Both the position numbers and the translations under genes were made by a program. From contig BRYA01000327.1 in NCBI GenBank assembly GCA_030267965.1, forward strand, positions 1 to 48,683: 48,683 nucleotides of DNA, written 5' to 3'. Below are positions 31,043 through 40,803 of this stretch, in pieces. The notes beneath the pieces were generated by a model, which was given only the letters and a program-made list of their open reading frames with translations, ran no database searches and was not told where the DNA came from. Position 1 is the stretch's first letter, and each line of letters starts with the position of its first letter. The DNA comes from Triparma columacea (taxonomy: Eukaryota > Sar > Bolidophyceae > Parmales > Triparmaceae).

Positions 31043-31261
31043 GTGAAGGGCAAGTGGAGGTTGAATTTGTGTAGGGACATGCGGTCGCCGCAGAAGCGCC
31101 CCATGCGGTCGCCGCAGAAGGAACTCACGCGGTGGCCGGAGATGGATCCCATGCGGTCGCCGCAGACCAACGCGCACGCGCATGTGCCACGGCCGCCGTC
31201 CGTCGAGCTCGACGCCGAGGGCCAGGCCCTTCGCGAACGGCTCCGCGCGTTCCGTCCCTAG
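31043..31261 (+). CDS. small repeat-containing ORF, unidentified
   Basis: A 72-codon GC-rich frame. It contains MRSPQ three times plus a variant (TRWPE), from a degenerate repeat whose spacing varies (near 31079, 31104, 31128, 31152; ATGCGGTCGCCGCAGA). It ends LDAEGQALRERLRAF, which looks like real coding sequence. It lies head-to-head with the OPR/RAP gene, 71 bp from its start. The opposite strand also reads a repeat (LRRPHG). It could be a small gene, a C-terminal exon, or a minisatellite with chance coding. Confidence 0.3.
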   Translation: MKGKWRLNLCRDMRSPQKRPMRSPQKELTRWPEMDPMRSPQTNAHAHVPRPPSVELDAEGQALRERLRAFRP

Positions 31262-31320
31262 AAGGCTGACGTTTTTGTATTTTGAACTTACGTATTTACA
31301 CAAGGTTAAACAAAAAAGGA

Positions 31321-31346
31321 CTTCTTCTTCTTCTTCTTCTTCTTCT
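31321..31346. repeat. (CTT)n microsatellite in WSD 3' UTR
   Basis: About eight CTT units directly abut the stop codon of the wax ester synthase gene; on that gene's strand they read (GAA)n right after TAG. Confidence 0.9.
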
Positions 31347-33204
31347 ACACCCTTGTTTCAACCTCTACCGTCCCAACTCCCCCCTTGGCCTCCTTACAAA
31401 TGTCCCTGAATGCTTCATCTGCCATCCTACCAATAACGTCAGGTTCAGGTACCATCCCCTTATCGCTCGAGAAGTTAACGACAATGTCCCCAGCGTAGCT
31501 CTGTATACTGACCCCCAAAGAGTAGTTCATGGGGTGAACGAAGTTAGACAGCCTTTCAATCCCTACCCCCGCAATAGACAGCTTCTCCGTAGGCCCCATT
31601 AGGTTGGAGAAGAAGCAGTGGAACTTGTTGATTACGTGGCGGGTGTTGAAGCTAACGACGAAGGAACCACCGAAGGCGCTACGGAGGAGATTGTTGAGGG
31701 AACGGATCACGGACGCTTGGGGGGTGCTCTTTAAGTAAGTCATCTGGAAATATGTATATATTATATTGGAAAGGGGGAAGGGGTGTCGGTGTAAGGGGTA
31801 ACGAGACGGTTAAACTTTGCCAAACGGTAGTCCCCCCCCTCCCCACCTTTCCTGGCTCTCACCTCATCCCTGCATATCTCAACCCTTTCCCTGACCCCCA
31901 TTTCCCCAAGCGGTAGCCTAGGGACAACATAGCTGAACTCGTTCGTAGCCTCGCACCTCTTGAATTGCTCAACCGCCGATGTTTCCTCCCTCATTGTCCT
32001 CGTGTTAACCACGGCAAGAGCCCTGACTTTAAGTTTCTTCCCCCCCCGCCTCGTAACACCGCAGCTCTTGGAGAGGTTGTATTCCCTCATTGCCTTCGAT
32101 ATCGCAGCAGTAACCACGTCGTTAACCGTGCCCCCGAACTGACGGCCCGCCTCCTTGGCGTCTTCGACCTTCCAAACAGAGGATGACCCGTAGACTTTTG
32201 AGGGTGGGAGAGATCCGGGTGTGGAGGGGGCTTTAAGGTGGGTGCGTACGTCCGCGAACGACAGGGGGAGCATGAGCGTCCTGACTGTGCAACCCACAGC
32301 GTTCTTCACCAGGGTTAGGGTCGAGATCTTCTTCTTGACCCTCTTCTTCGCCCCATCGACCTTCTTCTTAACCTTGTCGCCTTCGACGACTGCGGCGGAC
32401 TTTTCGCACAGGTTCTCGAGGACCTTGCTGAGTAGAACCCCGTCCCCTATCGCGTGGTGTAACCTCCAGACCAAATCGCACCTCCCAATCTCCCCCCCCT
32501 CTCCTTTGTACTTGACCACGTAAACCTCGAACATGCCCCTACTCAAGTCGAAGGACTTGTCCATCAGCTCATCCCCGATGTACGACCTGAGAGCCTTGTC
32601 CAATGCGTTTGAGTTGGTAGCGTCGATCTGAGAGTCGTCGGATCCAGCAACACCCCAACCTGGAACGGAGAGAGTGCGCTCTTTAACGTGGGGGGCTACG
32701 TCGTAGGTGGAGAGAGAGGTGGAGGAAGGGATTGACCAGTACATTTTGCCGTGACATCCGACACCGGTCTTTATGGTGGAAGCGAAGAGGGGGTAGGTGG
32801 TGACTGGAAAGAGGGGAAGGGGGTTGGGGGGGGGAGGTGAGAGACCACGACTCTCTTCCTTTTTCTGTCTGTCTCTCATGCTCACCTGCTTTCCTCATAA
32901 CTTCTAGGATGGCTTCATGTTTAGGTGATGATGCTAGTGTCATAATCGCGTGAATCACCGGTGAAGTGTGCCCTTCGCCTGGGGAAGATATCAACGTGCG
33001 ATGGAAGGACTCGGAGAGGAGAACCAGACGAGGACCTGGGGGGGGGGAGGAGGGAGCAGATGGTGAGAAGGTAAAACGTCAATACAATGAGATAGTATAG
33101 TTACAAGTTTATCCACATTGATGTGATGGCTCGTAGGAATGGGGAGGTTGGGGATATTTACCTAGTGAGGAGGATTCAGTGGAAGGATCGGACACAGAAG
33201 ACAT
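31345..33204 (-). CDS. Wax ester synthase / diacylglycerol acyltransferase (WS/DGAT)
   Basis: Four exons, 33204-33162 (only 43 nt), 33035-32886, 32803-31863 and 31743-31345, total 1533 nt (510 aa), with phases 1, 1 and 0. The enzyme joins an acyl-CoA to a fatty alcohol or diacylglycerol. The acyltransferase motif HHAIGDG is at about residue 180 in the context LVWRLHHAIGDGVLLSK. The later NDVVTAAISKAMREY and the C-terminal SNLMGPTEKLSI and IQSYAGDIVVNFSSDK blocks match the family's C-terminal domain. Length is close to plant WSD proteins. The first exons were found by matching splice phases rather than by homology, so the N-terminal 14 residues are less certain. Confidence 0.88.
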
Positions 33205-33638
33205 TAGTTACGAGGGGGGGGGATTTTCCGGACGGAGAAGTAAATTTTAAGCGGGAATAGACGTGGTATAAGTTGGTCACACTGATTTGCGCAGAAGATT
33301 TCAAGGTTTCAGTCACCAAGGTCACCACTGGCCCTGGCCTTTGGGCCTCCTTTCGCGAGTCTTCTTGGCTGGCCATTTAGGCCCCTCTAAAATTCCTGAT
33401 TTTACGTCATTTTACGATTATTTTAGCTTGCATCGTTAATACACTTATTCAAAAATCTCCTTATTCTCACGAATTGGCCATATTTGTCACTGGAGAGAAA
33501 AATAAACCTCCTCGTCCTCGGCCTCTTTTTTTCTGGGTCATTTTCAACAAACAAATAAGCGTATACACACCATTTGGAGGACATTTTGAGGTTATATTCT
33601 GATACACAAACTACAAACAAACAATAATATATCCCAAA
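33205..33638. promoter_or_regulatory. shared upstream region of WSD and TauE/SafE genes
   Basis: 434 bp between divergent genes. The right part (33400-33620) is AT-richer. No RNA gene and no recognised element. Confidence 0.35.
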
Positions 33639-35291
33639 ATGGCGCCACAAAGAGGACAGTCTATCGTCCTCACAATGTCTATTGCAATGTCTGTGGCTTT
33701 ACTCCTCCTCCTCCTCCTACACTTCACCACATCAGAACATGACAACAACAATAACGTTGCTAGATACGACAACACTGAAATAGATAAACAGACCACACAC
33801 ACATACAAAGCAATCACAGACACACTCACAGACACACTCAGATCTCTCATTGAGACAAAAACAAACTCTCACGATCCACTCTTCCCCCTGACAACCTCCG
33901 ACTATCTCGGTTTGACGTTTTCAGTCCTAGGCCTCCTGCTCGCCGCCGGGGGGGGCATCGGAGGCGGTGGTATCCTCGTCCCAATCTACACCCTCATCAT
34001 GGGCTTCAGCCCAAAGCACGCCATCCCTCTCTCCAACGTCACCGTCTTCGGCGGTAGCCTCGCCAACTGCTGGCTCAACTCCGGTAAGAGGCACCCCTCC
34101 CGGGACAGGGGCCTTGTAGACTGGGACCTTATCCTAGTGATGGAGCCTGTGACCATCCTGGGGGCTCTAGGGGGGGCCATGCTTAACAAGGTACTCCCGA
34201 GCACGCTCCTAAGCGTGCTGCTCGTGCTGCTCCTTACGGCGACGGCGACGAACACGTGCAATAAGGCGAAGAAGATGTGGCTGAAGGAGGAGGAGGCCAT
34301 CAAGAGGAAGGGAGGACTCGAGGACATGACAAGGAAGGGGGAGGTGGGGGGGGTAGAGATGATGGAGAAAGACGAGAACGAGATTGACATTGAGAGCCCC
34401 ATCAAGACTCCGAAGGGGTCGGGGGTGGGGCCAGGGGAAGGGGAGGGGGGAGAGGCTGACGACGGGGAGGAGCATGGGGACGACGAAGACGACGACACAG
34501 ACGCCACGACTTCCCTCCTCTCACCATCGGACAGACAGACCAACATAAAAACGGACTCCCGAACTTTCGACCCAGAGCTCCAGTCAGTCCTCCTGAAGGA
34601 GAGCCAGACTCCTTGGAACCACATAATTGCCCTCACTCTACTCTTTATCGTAATCCTCACCATAAACCTTCTCAAGGGAGGCGGCGGCTGGTCCCCCGTT
34701 GGTATAAAGTGCGGTAGCAGGGGTTTCTGGATATCCAACGCCGCCATGGTCCTCGCGATTGTAGGCTTCACCGCCCAGGTCAGGACGTACCTTGGTAACC
34801 AACACAAGCTAAAGACGCGCCTGAACTACCCCTACGCAAGCGGGGACATAAAGTGGACGCCTCGGAACACCGTCCTCTACCCCGCCCTCTGCACCGTCGC
34901 CGGTATCTTCGCCGGGATGTTCGGTATCGGCGGCGGCATTGTAAAGGGTCCCCTAATGCTCGCCCTCAACGTCCACCCAGCAGTGAGCTCAGCGACATCG
35001 GCACAGATGATACTCTTCACGAGCTTCACGGCGACTACGAGCTTCTACGTATTCGGGCTACTCCTACCAGGCTACGCTGGGGCCTGCGCGATCGTGGGTT
35101 TCCTAGCGACGTACGCGGGGCAGGTAATAATGACCAGGGCCATGGAGAAGAACGAGAGGAACAGCTACATTGCGTTCAGTATAGGGGGGGTCGTGGCGGT
35201 CAGCGCGGCGCTCATGGGACTGCAGGCGGCGCTTATGCTTGCGGAGGGTAAGGTTTCGGAGGGGGGAGGAATGTGTCGAAAGGATAACTAA
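33639..35291 (+). CDS. TauE/SafE-family membrane transporter
   Basis: A single exon of 550 aa. An N-terminal hydrophobic helix (about 10-28) may be a signal peptide. The TauE/SafE pattern has two halves. The first starts at about residue 85 with GGGIGGGGILVPIYTLIMGF and KHAIPLSNVTVFGGS. The second starts at about 410 with GIFAGMFGIGGGIVKGPLML and HPAVSSATSAQMI. A long hydrophilic loop between the halves (about 215-320) is very rich in Glu, Asp and Gly. The family exports sulphite, sulphoacetate or related organosulphur anions in bacteria; the eukaryotic substrate is not known from this sequence. The stop lies only 72 bp from the stop of the convergent MCM8 gene. Confidence 0.9.
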   Translation: MAPQRGQSIVLTMSIAMSVALLLLLLLHFTTSEHDNNNNVARYDNTEIDKQTTHTYKAITDTLTDTLRSLIETKTNSHDPLFPLTTSDYLGLTFSVLGLLLAAGGGIGGGGILVPIYTLIMGFSPKHAIPLSNVTVFGGSLANCWLNSGKRHPSRDRGLVDWDLILVMEPVTILGALGGAMLNKVLPSTLLSVLLVLLLTATATNTCNKAKKMWLKEEEAIKRKGGLEDMTRKGEVGGVEMMEKDENEIDIESPIKTPKGSGVGPGEGEGGEADDGEEHGDDEDDDTDATTSLLSPSDRQTNIKTDSRTFDPELQSVLLKESQTPWNHIIALTLLFIVILTINLLKGGGGWSPVGIKCGSRGFWISNAAMVLAIVGFTAQVRTYLGNQHKLKTRLNYPYASGDIKWTPRNTVLYPALCTVAGIFAGMFGIGGGIVKGPLMLALNVHPAVSSATSAQMILFTSFTATTSFYVFGLLLPGYAGACAIVGFLATYAGQVIMTRAMEKNERNSYIAFSIGGVVAVSAALMGLQAALMLAEGKVSEGGGMCRKDN

Positions 35292-35363
35292 ACCTTTGCA
35301 TGGTGGATAAAATGGACCCACCCGAAAAACATTTGATTAGAAAATACAACAACACAACCCTCC

Positions 35364-38337
35364 TTACAGCGCCAGCCTGTACTGCGCCTTACCGTTGAGA
35401 TCTTTCTCCCCCAGCCTCATGAGTTCCCCGTTGTCCACGAGCTCGTACACCATATCCTTAACGTCCGCCCCCATAACCACGCCCCCCGTTAGCCTCCAAG
35501 CGTCGAGCATTGTGAACCTCCCCCCCTGGAAGTTAGCCTTCTTTATGAACTCGAGGAAGGCCTTCTTCTGCTTGTTCTTGCTCGTCCCCCCCGCACCCTT
35601 CCTGTTGGTATCGAGCTCCCCGCTTTTGTTTATCAAAGTGTTGAAAATGCTGAGAGTCATTATGTCTATGACGTCCTGGACGTCGTCTTCCGTCACGTAG
35701 GGCCTGAGGCAAGCCTTCGCCCTGGCCTGGGAGAGTCTGACCATGCTGCGAGATGAAAGAGGGGGGGGGGGGGGGTGTTAGAAAATTTGCGGCGCGATAT
35801 GAGGGAAAAGTGTGCGACGCGATATGAGGAAGCCGCTACGTCGCAATTTTGAGAGCTGCCACAACCGGCGGGCTCTTCCATTATCGTTCTCACCTCTCCA
35901 GCTGCCTCGTAGTTATGGGTATCGAGCTCTCGTTCACGTGGGTGGTCTTCATGTTGATATAGTAGTCCCTGAGCTTCTCGGCAGCGAGGGACGTCAATTT
36001 TGGCCGACAGAATTCCCGAGCGTACCTAATGTAGTCCTTAAGGATGTCAAGGGGGATACATTCTGCCCCGTTGGTCATTTTCTTGACCCTCTTGATGACC
36101 TCAGAGGCCTGCGAAAAGGAGCGAAAGGAATTAGATTGCAGTAGAATGAGTCATAGAACTTCGAAGCGAGTCATAATGGGCCGCATATCATGGACGTAGG
36201 ACGCCTCTTCACTTCAACCTCCTCTCACCTCGTTCAGCACCATTTGTCTGTCGTCCCTCTCATTCATTCCGTAAAATTCTGCGTGTTTCCTCTTCTTGTC
36301 CGGATGTCCCCCCCCGCCCTTCATGATGTGCCTCGCGAGCATATCGTCATGTTTGTCGTGTTGGTTGTCCTCGAGGACGAAACATAGGTCAAACCTTGTA
36401 AGAATAGGCGCGCTAACGTCAAGGTTTTCTGCGACAGTCCTTTCGCTGTTCCACCTGCCGGACTTTGGGTTCGCCGCCGCGATGACGCTGCACCGAGCAG
36501 GGAGGGTTGTACAGATCCCGGACTTTGCCACGGAGATGCTCTGCTGCTCCATGCACTCGAGAAGGGCGTTCTCGGCCTTGTCCATCTTATCGAACTCGTC
36601 CAGACAGCAGATTCCTTTGTCCGCGAGGACGAGAGCTCCGGCCTCGAGGGTTGTGTCTGATCCGTCCTTCACGACAGAAACGGTGAGCCCCGTGGATGTC
36701 GTTGTGTTCCCCCCTATGTAGATGCTCCTCTCCGCAATCTCCGCCGTCCTCGTCAGGAGCATGCTCTTTCCCATCCCTGGGTCGCCCACGATTAGCATGT
36801 GCGGGTTGTACCTCGTGCTTTGTCCGGATAGGACCCCCCCGTCGTCCGTCTCCGAGCCCCCCAGGAGAGTCAGGATGAGGCCGGCCTTGATCACTTCGTG
36901 CCCGTATATGTTGGGGGCAAGGGATGCCACAAGCAGATCAAAGGGGAACGCGTTTCGAACCGTCGTCCAATATTGCGAGCCCAACTTGGCCTCCTCGATG
37001 AGGTTGGGGCCGGGGTCCGCCTTCCAAATTTGCCTAATATTCCTCATCTGTTCGTCGCTGTAGCCCTTCCGAATGTCCTGCTCGTCCTCCTTCGCCTTTC
37101 TGCCTTTCGCCCCGATAAGCATAATATTATTGGCTCTAACGAAGATTGTATGGAGGCTGTGTGGGGAAGAGGGAGGGAGAGGGAGGGCGGGTGAGGATTG
37201 TGGGAGGGCGGGGAGAGGGCACGTGGATGGGGGAGACGATGTCGTCGATGTCTTATTCCTTATTATTAGCTCATTATTATTGGAATGAACGAAACTTAAA
37301 ATCTCACTCCCCTCCCCCCCCACCCTCCCCACTCACCTGTGTTTGCCCGCCATCTTCCCCCCCCTCCCCTTTGCGTGTTGTTCGTTCATGGACGATACAA
37401 CCCCCGTGATTTCCACGTCCTCCCCCGCCGAGCATACCCCGACCAGTTCCTCTCCCTCCACCTCGATGCTGACCGTAGCCGGCGCCCCCGTCGCGCACCC
37501 TAGATCGGACGTAGACTGGATGGTCAGGGTCTGATGGTCAGCGTAAGAGGGCTTTCCAGCCAAGTTGCCGCCCCTCTGCATCTTGAGGACAAAGGACCTG
37601 CTCCTACAGTTACCGCCCTTGTCACTCTTGCCTGCGCAACGGGCAGGCCTCTTGAAAACTCCGTTGTCGAACGAGACGTAGTTCTCGGCGCCACACTTTC
37701 CGCAGTTGAAGACTCCGGCTGTGGCCATTAATTTGGGGATGGATGCCTTGAGGACGCGGCCTTGCAAAGAGACCAATTGGTCTGTGTAGTTGGAGCTGAC
37801 GCTGTCGAGGGGGGTGAGGGGGAGGGAGTGGAACTGGAGGGGAGGGGAGGGGAGGAGGGTGAGGATTGTGGGGAGTTGTTGTGGGTCATCTCATAATGGG
37901 AACAAACATTTGCACCTCGCCGCCCCTGCCCCCCCCTCTACCCTTGCCCTTCCACTGCTCAACCCTACCTTAATCCTCGTCTTCCCCCCCCCCTCCTTCC
38001 CCACAACCCTTTCCCTAGCCAAGTCCACAGCCACCCCCAGCATGTCCATGCAGACCACAGGTTTGTACTGAATCCTCCTCACGAACTCTTGCACCTCGGC
38101 CTCTCCCTTCTTCCCCAGCTTCTCGAGGGCGGAGTAGGACACGAGGATGGTTGAAGAATTTTTCTTATTCTTGAGTGCTGAAACAAACAAAGGATCAGAG
38201 GTGGTTTTTAGGAGGGAGGAGAGAGATAAGACGACCGACACAGTCTTGACACCGTCACCAAAGCGAGGATACATAGGTTCGTTGAAATAGAGGAGCCAGA
38301 GAGGATCGAGGAGGGGACAATGTGGTGGGGTAGACAT
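35364..38337 (-). CDS. MCM8: DNA helicase MCM8
   Basis: Five exons, 38337-37916, 37801-37337, 37156-36229, 36108-35894 and 35745-35364, sum to 2412 nt (803 aa; human 840), all phases matching. MCM8 works with MCM9 in homologous recombination and fork repair. The N-terminal domain starts WLLYFNEP. An OB-fold/zinc region (CGKCGAENY...CAGKSDKGGNC) follows, then Walker A GDPGMGKS (about 426), the MCM8-type NTTTSTGLTV, Walker B CCLDEFDKM, AAANPKSGRWN and an arginine finger in LTRFDL. The C-terminal winged-helix region follows. The intron 1 donor (GTGCAA) is weak but is the one that restores phase; GTAGGG at 37963-37968 would not. MCM9 is not in this window. Confidence 0.92.
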
Positions 38338-38546
38338 GCTTTTTGCCGCCGACAGGGAATGTTTGTTATGGAAGGGACAAAGGAGAGAATTAAAGCAACT
38401 TCAGGGATTGATTAAAGAGCAGAAAAGAACGAGAGAAGACAGAAAGACCGCCACCTTTACGTCAAAAAAAGGCTTTGGAAAGAGCTCAGATGCTTTTTGG
38501 CTTTTTGGACACAATCCCTAAACATTACAGGATTTAGTGTCCTAAA
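38338..38546. promoter_or_regulatory. short bidirectional promoter, MCM8/USP39
   Basis: Only 209 bp separate the two start codons of divergently transcribed genes, so regulatory sequence must be shared or interleaved. It is purine-rich on the plus strand with AAAGAGCAGAAAAGA-type sequence. No TATA box is clear. Confidence 0.5.
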
Positions 38547-40640
38547 ATGGCTCCAAAGTCGTGCCCCTACCTCGACACAATCTCACGTCCCCTTATCTCA
38601 TACACTGCTCTCCCAATATGCTCCACAACCTCTAGCAGTAGTAAAATTTACATGTGTCTGTGTTGTGGTTCATTCTTTCAAGGCCGTGGGGAGGGGAGTG
38701 AAGCTATGAAGCACGCTTTGGAGACGGGGCATGCGGTATTTCAGGCTATGACTGGTGCGTATGAAGGGTTGAAATGTGTCGGAGTGTTGATAGAGGGCAA
38801 ATTGGGTGGGATTTGTCCCACGGTCGTTTTTGGGGTGTGGGGAGATATGTTGGGATGGCGGCATTCTCGTTTTGTCGCATTGACAATTAGAGTTTGTGCA
38901 TCTTTTCATCGTGGCATTGTATTTTTTGACGGCTTCCGCGTCTTGATAGGGCAGAACTAACTCCCCCTGCCCCCACCCCCCCATCCTCCGCCCCTCCTCT
39001 CCCCCAGACGCCGCTGGCGAAGCCGAACAAACTAGCAAGTTCTACTGCCTCCCTGACAATTACCAGATAATTGACAACTCCCTCTCCGACCTCAAGCGCG
39101 CCTACGAGTGCACCTTCACCCCCTCCCAGGTGCTCTCCCTCTCCACCAACACTGCCATGAGTCGTGACGTTTTCGGGAAACCTTACCTCCCAGGATATGT
39201 AGGGTGTGTCGATCTGGGAAAGACTGACTATATGGGAGCGACGATAGTGGCAGTGGGAATGGTGGAGGAGGTGAGGGACTGGTTCCTGGGAGAGGGGGAG
39301 AAGAAGCTTGAGGGTTACATCGGTGGGGGATACCAGGGGACCCCAGAGAAGGTGCTGCTTTTTGAGTTCGGGAAATTCATCCGCCGGATCTGGTCGCCAG
39401 ATAGGTTGAGGGCTGCGATTGACCCGCAGGGATTCGTCAAGATCGTGGAGAGGGCGAGCAACGGGAAGTTCAAGGTTGGGCAGGGTGGGGAAGGTTCAGG
39501 TAAGAAGGGGCGGAAACACTTAGTTAGCATCGCAATTCAGCACGACAATTCAAACACTTACGCAATCCTTCGTTCCTTGGTATGTCTCCCCCTCGCCTCC
39601 CCCTGCCAGAGTTCTGGTGCTGGTTGATCTCTTACATTCACCGTGCCATCCTCAAGGGATCTGACAAGAAGACCCGCCGGTCTGGGAAGAGCGTGTTCAC
39701 GTCCGCATTCCAGGGCAGCATCAAGGTCAGAACCGTCAGGGCCGTCGACAAGAAGAACTCCTATCTCTCAGAGGCGGACCACGACTCCATGAACGACTCC
39801 GTACTCGGTGGCCAGAAGAAGGAGGCCACCCCAGGAGCCGGACAAGCCGACAACATAGAGATCGAGGAAACGACCCAGGAGGTGCCGTTCCTGCAGCTGA
39901 CTGTAGACATCCCGCAGAAACCGCTGTTCAAGGACGACAGCAAGGGGGGGCTGGTCATTCCGCAGGAGAACCTCATGGACCTCATGAACAAGTTCGACGG
40001 GAAGACAGTCATCGACGGGGTTAGCCGGAAAGGGGCCAAAGAGAAGAAACAATACAACGTCAAGGAAATGCCGAAGTACTTGGTGCTCAACTTGAAGAGG
40101 TTCACAAAGACCAAGTTCGGGATTGAGAAAAACCCGACCATCGTAACGTTCCCTGTCGAGGGGGTTGACTTCGGGGGCTACGTCGTGGGGGGGGGGGGCG
40201 AGGAGAATGTGGACAGTATGAAGGTAAGTGCAGAACAACGAAGAAGAACGGGACAGAAAGCAAACCGCAGCACACACAAACTAGAAAAAATACTCATCCC
40301 ACCTTCATCACAGGTTAAGGAGCTGAAGAGTGCCCTGGCGAGCATGGGCAAATCCATCACTGGCGCCGTCGAAAAGTCGGCGCTTGTAAAGATGGTAAAG
40401 GAGGGATTCGCCAAGAGATACAAGTACGACCTCATCTCCTCCATTGCCCACGACACCCCCACCAATGTCGGCAAGGAAACGGCTTCCGACCCGATAGAGG
40501 AGGGTAGCCACAGGGTCATGGCGAGGCACGAGGCGAGCAGACAGTGGTTTGAAGTCAGCGAACAGAACGTTACCAGCGTCATGCCGCAGATGGTGGCGGT
40601 GAGTGAGGCTGTGGTTCTCGTCTTCAAGAAACAAGGCTAA
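38547..40640 (+). CDS. USP39: USP39/Sad1-type inactive ubiquitin protease, tri-snRNP factor
   Basis: Exons 38547-38754, 39008-39499, 39610-40223 and 40314-40640 give 546 aa (phases 1, 1, 0). USP39/Sad1 helps recruit or assemble the U4/U6.U5 tri-snRNP. The N-terminal UBP zinc finger is clear (CPYLDTI, CLCCGSFFQGRGEGSEAMKHALETGH split here by domain), followed by FYCLPDNYQIID. The protease box reads DLGKTDYMGAT where active USPs have GNTCYMNS, so the nucleophile Cys is absent, as known for this family. The later YLVLNLKRFTKTKFGIEKN and the C-terminal SHRVMARHEASRQWFEVSEQ match. The third intron (90 nt) has no in-frame stop. Confidence 0.92.
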
Positions 40641-40803
40641 AAAGGAAATAAATGGCTGCTAATAATGGGAACGCATATTTCAATGAAGAAAGGGGATTTC
40701 AACTACGCCGTATTATGTATCGTATGCAAATCGTAGGAACCCGCGCACTCTCTTCTTTCCTTTTTTCCTATTTCTCCTCTATTTCCTCCCTCTAACCTAA
40801 CCT
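40641..40803. terminator. convergent 3' region of USP39 and subtilisin genes
   Basis: 163 bp between two convergent stop codons. It has AT-rich stretches and a T/C-rich tract; no other feature is seen. Confidence 0.35.

Noticed and set aside
33986..34807. 273-codon minus-strand frame
   Set aside because: Antisense to the TauE/SafE coding region; Ser/Pro-rich with no domain.
37963..37969. GTAGGG as the MCM8 exon 1 donor
   Set aside because: It would leave phase 0, while the only good acceptor (GACAG before 37801) needs phase 2; the GTGCAA donor at 37915 fits.
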